From NCBI GenBank assembly GCA_016715885.1, contig JADJXL010000025.1, positions 1,155,196-1,219,195 on the forward strand: DNA of 64,000 nucleotides. The letters run 5' to 3'. Below are positions 1 through 8,672 of the stretch, piece by piece (position 1 is the first letter of the stretch; every line of letters begins with the position of its first letter). The position numbers and the translations under genes were made by a program. Under the pieces are notes generated by a model. The model saw only the letters and a program-made list of their open reading frames with translations, was not told the origin of the DNA and ran no database searches. Source of the DNA: Polyangiaceae bacterium (GTDB lineage Bacteria > Myxococcota_A > Polyangia > Polyangiales > Polyangiaceae).

Positions 1-152
1 CGCTTGCGGGCCGTATGGTGCCCGAGCTCCAAGATCCGAAGATACGCGAGGTGCTCGTACGCAACTACCGCATCGTTTATCGCGTCGAACGAAAGCGAAT
101 TGTCATTTTGACGATTTTCGAGGGGCACCGGAAGCTGCGTCCCTTACCGTGA
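1..152 (+). CDS. RelE/ParE-type toxin, C-terminal fragment cut by the window edge
   Basis: Reading from base 3 gives 49 residues to a TGA at 150-152. The segment contains VRNYRIVYRVE, then a hydrophobic strand (IVILTIFEGHRKL) and a short basic end. This is the C-terminal pattern of RelE/ParE-family toxins, with the Y-R-I-x-Y-R-V core strand and a basic residue close to the end. Family members usually cleave mRNA on the ribosome (RelE) or poison gyrase (ParE); the fragment does not say which. The start and any antitoxin gene would lie outside the window to the left; no antitoxin is seen downstream. The family call is likely, the activity unknown. Confidence 0.68.
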   Translation, partial: LAGRMVPELQDPKIREVLVRNYRIVYRVERKRIVILTIFEGHRKLRPLP

Positions 153-577
153 TTCGCTGCAGTATGACGCGCCGATACAAGTGAATTGGCACAGACCTCG
201 TCGCCACCGTGCGGCGTAACGTGACGACGAGACTTCCCGTATGCGAGTGCGCGGGACGTCCCCATCGCTTTGCCGCAGCTCAGGAGTGGAATCGCCACCA
301 CCAAATCGCTTCGCGAAGCCTCCGGGCAGCGATCTCGACCACAAAGTTGCTAAAAATGAGCCTCGGGACGAAATCCCGACGACAATGACGTTGTGAATGC
401 GCTCTTCAGAATGGATCTCGACGACGCGTCATCGCTCGAGACGAGCTTTTCGACGGCGTGCATGACGACGAAAACCTCGTCGAGCACGTGTGAACAGCAT
501 GTGGACAAGGAGAATTTGGTTCGCCGCGGCGGCGTGGACCTTGCTGGCAAGCAAGATATGGTCGCGCAGACGTTCGA
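153..577. other. Intergenic stretch with one hairpin
   Basis: No open frame here has recognisable protein features. A small hairpin lies at 363-379 (TCGGGA, 5-nt loop, TCCCGA). Read on the minus strand it is followed by a short T run, so it could end the histidine-kinase transcript, although it sits about 200 bases past that gene's stop. Its minus-strand sequence (CGGGATTTCGTCCCG) resembles the hairpin repeats at 41.55-41.76 kb. Confidence 0.35.
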
Positions 578-2974
578 TCAATGGCGCGAAGCCGCGCCGC
601 TGGTCACGCGGGCTGTCGGGATCGTAAAGAAAAACGTGCTCCCTTGGCCCTTGGTGCTTTCGACCCAAACGCGGCCGCCGTGAGCTTCGACGATACCCTT
701 GACGATGGGGAGCCCCAAGCCGGCACCGGAGCGTGGCACATCCTGAGCTCGCCAGAACCGGTCGAATACATGCGGCAAGTCCTGTGACTCGAGCCCGTGA
801 CCCGTATCGGCAACCGAGAAGAGGATTTCGCCATTTTTGGGCGTTGCACCAACGACCACGTGGCCACCGGCCGCCGTGAATTTGAGTGCATTGCCAATGA
901 GGTTGTCGAATACTTGCAGGAGCCGATTGCGATCGACGTAAAGAGCGGGAAGCGCAGTTGCTACGTCGAATGTGAGCTCGATTGAGCCCGATGCGGCGGC
1001 CACTCGATGTGCCTCCACGGCGTCCGCAATGAGCTCCATCGCGGAAACGTCCGTCGGCTCGATGGAGAGGCCTTGGGCTTCCATGCGCATGACGTCGAGC
1101 AGATCCTGAATGAGGTGATTCATGCGCGTCCCCGCGCGCTCGATTGCCACGCCGTGCTTTTGTGCGTGTTCGGCATCGTTGCGTCTCAATGCAGCCGCGT
1201 GCAGAAGAATGGTGGCGAGCGGATTGCGCAGGTCGTGCGCGACGACGCCGAGGACATCGTCTCGCGCCTTGATGGCTCGCGCCGCGTCGCGATGGAGGCG
1301 CGCATTTTCGATGGAAAGCGCCACCCGATACGCGAGCTGTTCTGCAAGCTCGAGATCGGACGGGTCACAAGCGCGCGTGGACCAGAAGAGGGCAATTGCA
1401 CCATAAAACTTATCGTGAGCCCAAAGGGGAGCCATGACGGCAGATCGAATATCGAGTGCACGCAATGCCGCCAAGTGCTCTTCGCTTTGCGTGAGCGAAG
1501 CGATTTTATCGAGCGACACTTCCTCCCAAAGAACGGGGCGTTTCGTCTCGAAGACCTCCGAGGTCAAAAACGGCCGCGTGCGATCGAGAGAGATGTGCTC
1601 GAGGGTATTGCAGATGGCAGACTTGGACGGGTCCCGACTGGCAACTTCGACCCGTCGGATATCACCACCATCTTCGACCGTTTCCACGATGCAATGGTCG
1701 GCAATATCGCGGACGGAGAGCCGGGCGATGTTCGCTAGCATATCGCGTCCATCGAGCGCTGCGGCAAGCGTCGAACCGACGTCCAGGAGAAATCGTTGCG
1801 CGAGCTCGATGCGTTTCTGAGCGGTTATGTCACGAACCGATACGGTGAGGATACGTTTTCCACCGACCTCGAGCCGCGAAATGCTGGCGTCGGCAGGGAA
1901 TTCCTCGCCGTTTTTGCGCAGATGGGAAATCTGCACGTTTCGTTCGCCCATCCGCCGTGCCGTGAGCCCGGTGTTCATGTACGCGTCGACTTGTGCGTGG
2001 TGGATTTCTCGGAAACGCTCGGGGATGAGGATTGCAAGGGGAGCCCCGATGATCTCTTGCATTGAATATCCGAACAATCGCTCGGCCCCCTCGTTGAACA
2101 GCGTAATGCGCTGGTCCTCGTCGATCGCGATGATTCCATCGGCGGATGTAGCGATGATTCCGCTGCATTTCGCTTCCGACAACCGAAGCTCCTCTTCGAG
2201 CCGCTTGCGCTCGGTGATATCCTGCGCGATGCCAATACCGCCGAGCACGGCGCCGTGCTCGTCGAATTCGAGCTCGGCCTTCCCACGTATCCATTTGATG
2301 CTGCCACCCAGGACAATGCGGAATTCCGTGTCGTAAGGCTCGCCCTCGAGCGCAGCTTTCCAAGCCTGATCGACGCTTGTACGGTCGTCCGGGTGAACGA
2401 ATGCGAGAAATGACTCGTACGTCATGCGTGGCCCAGGCTCGGTGCCGAAGATTTGATGGGTTTCGCGGGACCAAACGAGCTCGTTTTGCTGGACGTCCAG
2501 CCGCCAGCTACCGACTTTTGCAACGGATTGCGCTCGTTCGAGGTCTTCCGTTGCGTGTTTCGCAAGGAGCAGGTTGTCGATTCGGGCCTGATTGGCTCGT
2601 CGAAAACGCTCGTGGAATGCAATGAAGGCAATGCTCGTACCTATGAAAATGATGACGGCAAATACGGCTCCTGGATGGTCCTTGAAGAAGACGTTTTCGG
2701 GAGGAATGAAGAAGAACCACGCAATCACGGCAGACAGCAATGTCGCAATGACGCCGCTTCGCGCCCCGCCGAGCCACGAGCTGATGAAGACCGTCGGATA
2801 GAAGAGAAACCATGCAAAGGGCGAAATGATCGCCGACCAAAGGAGCGATTGAACGACGAAGGCGACGAGCGGCGGAAGGAGCCCAGCCAAGATCGCTCGA
2901 AGTAAACCCCCGCCCCACGTCACCGATTGGTCGAGTGAATTGCTTGCCGTCCTGGAAGCCGTCGATCTCATCAA
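578..2974 (-). CDS. Hybrid-sensing histidine kinase: DUF4118-like membrane region, two PAS, GAF, HisKA, HATPase_c
   Basis: This is a sensor histidine kinase of 798 residues. Residues about 25-125 hold three to four membrane spans with a KdpD/DUF4118-like pattern. PAS domains follow at about 145-260 (PAS_3 type, ending QDITERKR) and 265-390 (ending RDITAQKR), a GAF domain at about 395-560, the HisKA box VVAHDLRNPL with phospho-acceptor His580, and an HATPase domain with its N and G boxes (LIGNALKFT, ADTGHGLE, GAGLGLPIVK) to the end. It should autophosphorylate on His580 and pass phosphate to a response regulator, but no receiver gene is adjacent, so it is an orphan here. It lies 114 bases downstream of the RNA-repair gene pnkp on the same strand and may be read from the same transcript. 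The signal sensed is unknown. Confidence 0.9.
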   Translation of the reverse strand: MMRSTASRTASNSLDQSVTWGGGLLRAILAGLLPPLVAFVVQSLLWSAIISPFAWFLFYPTVFISSWLGGARSGVIATLLSAVIAWFFFIPPENVFFKDHPGAVFAVIIFIGTSIAFIAFHERFRRANQARIDNLLLAKHATEDLERAQSVAKVGSWRLDVQQNELVWSRETHQIFGTEPGPRMTYESFLAFVHPDDRTSVDQAWKAALEGEPYDTEFRIVLGGSIKWIRGKAELEFDEHGAVLGGIGIAQDITERKRLEEELRLSEAKCSGIIATSADGIIAIDEDQRITLFNEGAERLFGYSMQEIIGAPLAILIPERFREIHHAQVDAYMNTGLTARRMGERNVQISHLRKNGEEFPADASISRLEVGGKRILTVSVRDITAQKRIELAQRFLLDVGSTLAAALDGRDMLANIARLSVRDIADHCIVETVEDGGDIRRVEVASRDPSKSAICNTLEHISLDRTRPFLTSEVFETKRPVLWEEVSLDKIASLTQSEEHLAALRALDIRSAVMAPLWAHDKFYGAIALFWSTRACDPSDLELAEQLAYRVALSIENARLHRDAARAIKARDDVLGVVAHDLRNPLATILLHAAALRRNDAEHAQKHGVAIERAGTRMNHLIQDLLDVMRMEAQGLSIEPTDVSAMELIADAVEAHRVAAASGSIELTFDVATALPALYVDRNRLLQVFDNLIGNALKFTAAGGHVVVGATPKNGEILFSVADTGHGLESQDLPHVFDRFWRAQDVPRSGAGLGLPIVKGIVEAHGGRVWVESTKGQGSTFFFTIPTARVTSGAASRH

Positions 2975-3088
2975 TCCTCGGACGGTTCACCGCATCAAGG
3001 CTCCATTTACATCGGTATGGAAAATTGCACAAGCGGGCGACAGGCTCATCGGTGCAGGAATTGCGATGTCGAGGGAGGGATGTCGCGG

Positions 3089-5629
3089 TCAGAGTCGCGG
3101 GTCAACGGGCTCGCTTTCGAGTGCGAGCACTCCGAATACGCATTCGTGAACTCGCCTGAGCGGTTCTTTTCGGACGAACCGTTCGAGGCCTTCGATGCCG
3201 AGCGCGAATTCGCGCAGCGCAAGAGATCGCTTTATGGACAAACCACGCGACCGGAGTCGCTCGATGTGCTCGGGGAGGGTGTACTCCATGCCGTAGATGA
3301 TGCGGAGATATTCGGGCCCGCGGCACTTGACCGCTGGCTGAACGATTCCACGCCGGCCGCGCGATACGAAATCGAGCGGCTTGACGACCATGCCTTCCCC
3401 GCCCCGTCCGGTGAGACTTTCCCAAAAGCGCACGCCTTCTGCCTCGGAGCTCGAATCCGTCACGTCGACGATGAGGTGCGGAGTTGCCATGAGAAGTGGG
3501 TCGCCCGTGCGGCTCAATCGAGCAAGCGTTTCCATGTGCCAAGCATTGGTTTGATTGGTGTGGACCTTGCCTTCGCTTGCCAGGAGGTGAAATGGCGCGA
3601 CGCGGAAATCATCGACCGATTTGACGGGCCAGCAATATCTTCGATATGCGTCGACGTATTTGTTCGCAAGCTCGGCGCGGGCACGTGTGCGTTCGAGCAA
3701 GTCGCCTACATCGGCCCCGCGGGCTTGTGCGCGTTCGAGCATTGCGACGGAATCGCGCAGGGCGACGCGTGACGACGTTCCAACGGCCGCATATTGCAGC
3801 CGCAAAAGTTCCTGCGCTTTGGCAGACCACGGCATGAGCTCGCAATCGAGGCACATCCAATCGGTATCCAATTCGTCCCAAAGGCCTGAAGCATCGACGG
3901 CCTTGCGAATTCGTCCGAGCAACTCGGCCTCGATGGCGTCGTCATCGAAGAATTTGCGCCCGGTGCGGGTGTGACAAATGCCGATTTCGTTTTCGAGCAC
4001 CCCGAAGCGCCGACGTGCCACATCTGCATTACGACATACGATGATGACCGTGCGCGAGCCCATGTGCTTTTCTTCGCAGACGACCTTCGGAATGCCTTCG
4101 TGGCGGTAATACGAAAATGCTTGCGCAGGATGTTCCAGCAATGCTCCATCGGGTGCCGTGTCGGATGGCGACATCGTTGGAGGCAAATAGATGAGCCACT
4201 TCGGGTTCGCGGCGAATCGGCTCATGACCTCGAGCGCCGCGATCGCATTTTCTTCGCGAATGGTCACCGTGTGGTGCATTCGCGTCGTGACGATGCGCTT
4301 GCCGAGCACGTCGTCCATGTCGAGCACGTCGTCGTATTCTTGCTGTGCAGTCAATGGCGGCGCGGCAGCGTCGTTTTCGCGGAAAGGTTTTGCCGGCTCG
4401 CACCATACGCGCTGCGCGGGAACCGAAACCAATTCTTTTTCTGGATAACGCAGCGCCGTGAGATGTCCGCCGAAGACGCATCCCGTATCGACGTTGATCG
4501 TCCCATTGAGCCATTCTGGTTCGGGGACCGGGGTGTGCCCATAGACGACCATGGCACGCCCGCGATATTCAGCCGCCCAATTGTAACGCACGGGCAAACC
4601 GAAGTCGTCGGTTTCTCCGGTGGTTTCGCCATACAGCGCGAAGTCTCGAACTTTGCCCGAACCTCGACCCTGCATCGACGCCTTCATGCCGGCATGAGCG
4701 ACCACCAATTTGCCGTCGTCGAGCACATAGTGTGAGACGAGACCATCGATGAAATCGGCGACTTGTTTCACGAATTCCGGGGGCTCGCGTTCGAGTTGCG
4801 CCAAAGATTCGGCGAGGCCGTGGTTGATTCGCACGTCCTTTCCACGCAGCTTGCGCAAGAGCTTCATTTCGTGATTGCCGGGCACGCATAAAGCGGTCCC
4901 CGCTGCGACCAATTTCATGGCCATGCGAAGAACACCGGGGATGTCGGGACCTCGATCGACGAGATCTCCTAAAAATACGACCTTCCGCCCTTGTGGATGA
5001 CGAGCCGTCTCGAGGTCGTACCCCAATTTCTGCAGCAGCGACTCGAGCTCCGACCGGCAGCCGTGAATGTCGCCAATGATATCGAAAGGCCCGTGGTCGT
5101 TTCGTCGATTGTTCCAGAGCGGCTGCCTCTCGATGGTGACGGCCTCCACCTGCTCGATGGACGAAAGGACGTATACGTGTCGAAAGCCTTCGCGTTGCAA
5201 ATCCCGCAGCGAACGGCGCAATTGTTGGGATTGCTGGCGCACCACATGCGAACCGAACGAGCGATCGGGGCGTGCTTCATTTCGTGCGTGACAAACCTTC
5301 GCCGGCAAATCGACGACGATGGCCACGGGGAGACAGTGGTATTCGCGGGCCAGAGCAACGAGCGGTTTTCGGGCCTCGGGTTGCACGTTCGTCGCGTCGA
5401 CGACCGTGAGTTTGCCTGCCGCGAGACGCTTTCTTGCAATGAAATGGAGCACTTCGAAAGCGTCGTCCGTGGCTGCTTGATTGTTTTCGTCGTCGCTCAC
5501 GAGGCCGCGGCATACGTCGGACGACAGCACCTCGGTGCTTTTGAAGTGCTTACGCGCGAACGTCGACTTGCCCGAGCCCGAGGGACCGATCATGACGACG
5601 AGGGACAATTCGGGGACGATGATTTTCAT
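3089..5629 (-). CDS. pnkp: Polynucleotide kinase-phosphatase-ligase of the bacterial Pnkp/Hen1 RNA repair system
   Basis: This RNA end-healing and end-sealing enzyme has 846 residues, close to the length of the clostridial Pnkp. Three modules are visible in order. The 5'-OH polynucleotide kinase has its P-loop GPSGSGKST at 15-23. The metallophosphatase that removes 2',3'-cyclic phosphate has GDIHG at 186-190, GDLVDRG at 221-227, GNHE at 251-254 and a downstream YGHTP. The C-terminal ligase-like adenylyltransferase carries the nucleotidyl lysine in EEKHMGSR (Lys521) and the later motif GGEGMVVKP. In characterised systems Pnkp works in a complex with Hen1 to repair ribotoxin-cleaved tRNA. The ATG at 5629 is chosen because it overlaps the hen1 stop as ATGA; a longer frame exists upstream but encodes a low-complexity Arg/Ser stretch inside hen1. 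Confidence 0.95.
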   Translation of the reverse strand: MKIIVPELSLVVMIGPSGSGKSTFARKHFKSTEVLSSDVCRGLVSDDENNQAATDDAFEVLHFIARKRLAAGKLTVVDATNVQPEARKPLVALAREYHCLPVAIVVDLPAKVCHARNEARPDRSFGSHVVRQQSQQLRRSLRDLQREGFRHVYVLSSIEQVEAVTIERQPLWNNRRNDHGPFDIIGDIHGCRSELESLLQKLGYDLETARHPQGRKVVFLGDLVDRGPDIPGVLRMAMKLVAAGTALCVPGNHEMKLLRKLRGKDVRINHGLAESLAQLEREPPEFVKQVADFIDGLVSHYVLDDGKLVVAHAGMKASMQGRGSGKVRDFALYGETTGETDDFGLPVRYNWAAEYRGRAMVVYGHTPVPEPEWLNGTINVDTGCVFGGHLTALRYPEKELVSVPAQRVWCEPAKPFRENDAAAPPLTAQQEYDDVLDMDDVLGKRIVTTRMHHTVTIREENAIAALEVMSRFAANPKWLIYLPPTMSPSDTAPDGALLEHPAQAFSYYRHEGIPKVVCEEKHMGSRTVIIVCRNADVARRRFGVLENEIGICHTRTGRKFFDDDAIEAELLGRIRKAVDASGLWDELDTDWMCLDCELMPWSAKAQELLRLQYAAVGTSSRVALRDSVAMLERAQARGADVGDLLERTRARAELANKYVDAYRRYCWPVKSVDDFRVAPFHLLASEGKVHTNQTNAWHMETLARLSRTGDPLLMATPHLIVDVTDSSSEAEGVRFWESLTGRGGEGMVVKPLDFVSRGRRGIVQPAVKCRGPEYLRIIYGMEYTLPEHIERLRSRGLSIKRSLALREFALGIEGLERFVRKEPLRRVHECVFGVLALESEPVDPRL

Positions 5630-7026
5630 TGTGCAAACACCGCCATTTGGGTGGGAGCACCCACGGCCGGATCTTCGGGACCGACAGGGAGAAATCGAAC
5701 GCTGTACCGGAATCGATCGGCGGCTCGATAGGCCCATGCTTGAAATTCGGCGCGTGACCATTCGAAGCGATGGTCCTTGTGCCGCATGCGACCCGCGGGC
5801 AGATTGTCGAACTTGACGTTGTATTCGACATTGGGCGTCGTCACGATGACCGTGCCCGGCCGAGCGAATTCGAAAAGGACGCGCTCGAATGCCGTGAGTT
5901 TTGGCGGATCCAGGTGCTCGATGACCTCGACGACCGCGGCGGCGTCATATCCCGCGAGGCGTTTGTCTCGGTACATGAGGGAGCCTTGCAGGAGCTTGAT
6001 GCGCTGCCTTTGTTTGTCGGGCATTCGTTCGATGTGCAAGCGATCGCCTGCGACTTCGAGCGCTCGGTGCGAGACGTCGACGCCGACGATTTCCTCGAAC
6101 GATTTTTCTCGCAAGAGCGCTCGCAATAGCTGCCCTTCACCGCAGCCCAGATCCAGAATTCGTTTGGCACCGGATTGCTTGAGAGCCGCCAGGACGGCTC
6201 CGATGCGTTCTTGATTGAGGCTGATGCGCTCTTCGATCGCCGCCTCTTCTTGCGCATGAGCGGCTTGCGCTTCGTCTGCCGCCGGCAGTTCTTCGGCCAT
6301 GATTTGTTGGAGCGCTTGTCGCGCCAAACTATGCTGATGCTTCAAATAGCGCTTTGCAATGGCCTCGCGCTCGGGATGGTCCGCGAGCCATCCTTCACCG
6401 CGACGAACCAATTTGTCGACCTCGTCGTCCCCGACCCAATAATGCTTGTCGTCATCGAGCACGGGAATGAGCACATAAAGGTGCGTCAACAATTCGGACA
6501 AACGCTTTTTGCCAGTCAGGGTGACCGAAAAGTAACGGCTCGGGCCCCAATCGCCGTTCGTTTCGTCGAGAGGAAGTTGTTTTGCCATGACGCGATACCC
6601 GAGAGGCTCGAAAAGGCGCCGCAGGAACGTTTCACCCCCACGGCACGGGAGAACGGAAATGGACGCTTCGAGCGGGATTTCCGCTGCCGCAAGCTCGGGG
6701 CGTTCCTTGCTTCGCCCCTGCAGTGCCGTCCCGAATACCTCGGCAATCGCAACACTCAGGAAAGACGACGCGACATAGGGACGATCGTTGACGTATTGTT
6801 CGAGCGCGCGGCCTTCTCCCGCAGGTCCTCGACGACCACGCACGAGCCCGATGGGGTCCACTTCGACGAGCAGCGCAGCGGTGCAACGATCCGGTTCGGC
6901 ATCGGGATAGAACACGTGTGCTTTGCCGAAGGTGAGATTGGCCGAGTGCGTTCGAAACGGGTTTTTGTGCAGGAGGTAGCCCAAATCCGTGGCTGGCGCG
7001 GTGGTGCTCGTCAGCGTAAGCAACAT
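5626..7026 (-). CDS. hen1: Hen1 3'-terminal RNA ribose 2'-O-methyltransferase
   Basis: This 466-residue protein is the methyltransferase partner of Pnkp. Residues 1-240 form the bacteria-specific N-terminal domain (begins MLLTLTSTTAPATDLGYLLH), which in studied homologues activates the ligase module of Pnkp. The C-terminal half is a SAM-dependent methyltransferase with LDLGCGEG at 291-298. The Hen1 metal-binding set is visible as E-V-I-E-H around 367-371 and the histidines of RHKDHRFEW around 415-421. The known role is to methylate the 2'-OH at the 3' end of the broken RNA before sealing, so the repaired site resists a second cut. It is the first gene of the minus-strand cassette, and its stop shares ATGA with the pnkp start. 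The 133 bases upstream also hold the divergent promoter for the lipoprotein at 7160. Confidence 0.95.
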   Translation of the reverse strand: MLLTLTSTTAPATDLGYLLHKNPFRTHSANLTFGKAHVFYPDAEPDRCTAALLVEVDPIGLVRGRRGPAGEGRALEQYVNDRPYVASSFLSVAIAEVFGTALQGRSKERPELAAAEIPLEASISVLPCRGGETFLRRLFEPLGYRVMAKQLPLDETNGDWGPSRYFSVTLTGKKRLSELLTHLYVLIPVLDDDKHYWVGDDEVDKLVRRGEGWLADHPEREAIAKRYLKHQHSLARQALQQIMAEELPAADEAQAAHAQEEAAIEERISLNQERIGAVLAALKQSGAKRILDLGCGEGQLLRALLREKSFEEIVGVDVSHRALEVAGDRLHIERMPDKQRQRIKLLQGSLMYRDKRLAGYDAAAVVEVIEHLDPPKLTAFERVLFEFARPGTVIVTTPNVEYNVKFDNLPAGRMRHKDHRFEWSRAEFQAWAYRAADRFRYSVRFLPVGPEDPAVGAPTQMAVFAQ

Positions 7027-7159
7027 GATGGCGCCGAGCCTAGCGCATGTTGTTGACGAAGTGCTACCTCTCTTTCAACAAGGTGCGCATTCGTTAAATT
7101 TTACACATTTCAATATTTTTATCCTTCCCATACCTTCACGATTCGGCTAGCGTCGGCAT

Positions 7160-8644
7160 ATGCATGCCACACGCTTCGTCGTATCCGTCCTCGCGCTGCT
7201 CGTTTCTGGTTGCGGCAGTGATCCGCAAGTCAATGGTCAATCGTCGAGCAGCGGGAGTTCGACCGCTTCGAGTAGTTCAGGCTCGGGCGGTTCTGGCGGC
7301 GCTGGTGGTGCAGGCGGTTCCATGAGCGCCGGCGGATCGGGGGGCATGATGAGCTCCGGGGGCGCCGGGGGCATGGGCGGGTGTTCCAAGGAAAACTGCG
7401 TCACGCCGGGATACGCTTGCGTGGGCAATGAATGCATCGAAGATTGTCGATTGCCCGACGCGAACCCTTGCTCTTTTGAAATGGTGTGCGACGTGGGGGA
7501 TCAGCATCCGGGTCAATGCGTGGCGCCTGCGGACGGCTGCGTGATATCGAATCCGCCAGCGGCTTGCGGGGCGCTGACGTGTGGTCCTGGCACTGCGTGC
7601 GGTGCGGATGGAAGCTGTTACCCCACATTGCCTTGCACGCAAATGAATTGCGTGGGTAATTCTTGCTTCGGGCAATCGTGCGCGTGCAATCGTCCGGCGC
7701 CGACCTGTTCGCCGGCCCCCTTGGGAATGCTCGACGAAACGGGGACATTGAATGATTTCACGTTCAGTCGTTGCGGGACGCTCGGTGCATGCTCGGGCGG
7801 CATTTTCGACCTGGATTTCGATCCTTCGTGCAATGCGTACGGCGTCACGATGATTTCGGGAACGGATTATTTGCGCAAGATTACGCCTGCAGGTGTCATT
7901 ACGGAATGGGCCGGCGTGACCAACTTGAACATGGGCGAAGTGGCGGCTCTGCAAGGCATCAATGGTACGTTTGGCGGGACAATCGAAGACGTGGCCCTGT
8001 CGTACATTTGTTGCGCGGCGTGTGGGTGCATCATTTCAGGCCCGGGCGGCAGCCCTCAAGGCGTCGCGCTGCTCGACGCAATGGCAGGAACGTTGCCGAT
8101 GCAGATTCCTTCGAGCACGTTTACTTCGGGGGCGGGACCGTTTGGCAATTCGCAGATCGATACGGGGCCTTATGGTTTGTCCTGGGGCCTCGACCGCGTG
8201 CTCTACGTGGGCAATATCGACAAGAACGGCGAGTATTACGCGCTCGACCTGAAGACGCAGTCGAAGGCGCTCTTGCAAACGTTCGCGAGCCGCGTGCATG
8301 CGAGCGCGCCATTCGACAAGTTCCGCATGCTCGTGGCGCTCGAAGGCGGCGAGGTCTTCCTGGTGCCCATTGCGGGACAACAGGGTACGCCGATTTCATT
8401 GATCAAATTGCCGACGCACGTGACCAGTCTGGTGCGAGACACATGGAGCGGGCGAATTTATGCAGAATTGGCGAACATGAGCATCGTGTCGTTTGCGGCG
8501 GATGGAACGAATTTGACGACGTTCCAAACGGCGCCCGCCAAAGGCCGGATCACCATCGCACCCGACGGCTACGTTTATCATTTGACGCTGGGGCATCCAA
8601 CGAAAGCGGAAATCGTGCGCTGGGAGCTACCTACGACGCTTTGA
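7160..8644 (+). CDS. Secreted lipoprotein with Ser/Gly linker and Cys-rich region
   Basis: The protein has 494 residues. A lipoprotein signal peptide ends at LLVSGC (lipidated Cys18), followed by a Ser-then-Gly-rich linker (about 25-75) of the type that tethers myxobacterial surface proteins. Residues about 75-195 hold many cysteines (CSKENC, CVGNEC, CGALTCGPGTACG and others) in an arrangement like small disulphide-knot repeats. The remainder, about 200-494, has alternating hydrophobic and Asp/Gly-rich strands suggestive of a beta-propeller (phrases such as PYGLSWGLDRVLYVGNID). No enzyme motif is seen. The start ATG is the only one that gives the signal peptide. It is divergent from hen1, with an A+T-rich intergenic region between them. 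Function is unknown; a surface-exposed binding role is a guess. Confidence 0.85.
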   Translation: MHATRFVVSVLALLVSGCGSDPQVNGQSSSSGSSTASSSSGSGGSGGAGGAGGSMSAGGSGGMMSSGGAGGMGGCSKENCVTPGYACVGNECIEDCRLPDANPCSFEMVCDVGDQHPGQCVAPADGCVISNPPAACGALTCGPGTACGADGSCYPTLPCTQMNCVGNSCFGQSCACNRPAPTCSPAPLGMLDETGTLNDFTFSRCGTLGACSGGIFDLDFDPSCNAYGVTMISGTDYLRKITPAGVITEWAGVTNLNMGEVAALQGINGTFGGTIEDVALSYICCAACGCIISGPGGSPQGVALLDAMAGTLPMQIPSSTFTSGAGPFGNSQIDTGPYGLSWGLDRVLYVGNIDKNGEYYALDLKTQSKALLQTFASRVHASAPFDKFRMLVALEGGEVFLVPIAGQQGTPISLIKLPTHVTSLVRDTWSGRIYAELANMSIVSFAADGTNLTTFQTAPAKGRITIAPDGYVYHLTLGHPTKAEIVRWELPTTL

Positions 8645-8672
8645 GAATCGACGCCGATTCGGAGAGGGGCGC

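Noticed and set aside
1007..1738. Plus-strand open frame inside the histidine kinase
   Set aside because: Opposite strand to intact GAF/HisKA sequence; no supporting signals.
578..2974. KdpD potassium sensor
   Set aside because: Only the membrane region resembles KdpD; the KdpD N-terminal ATP/USP domains and kdp genes are absent.
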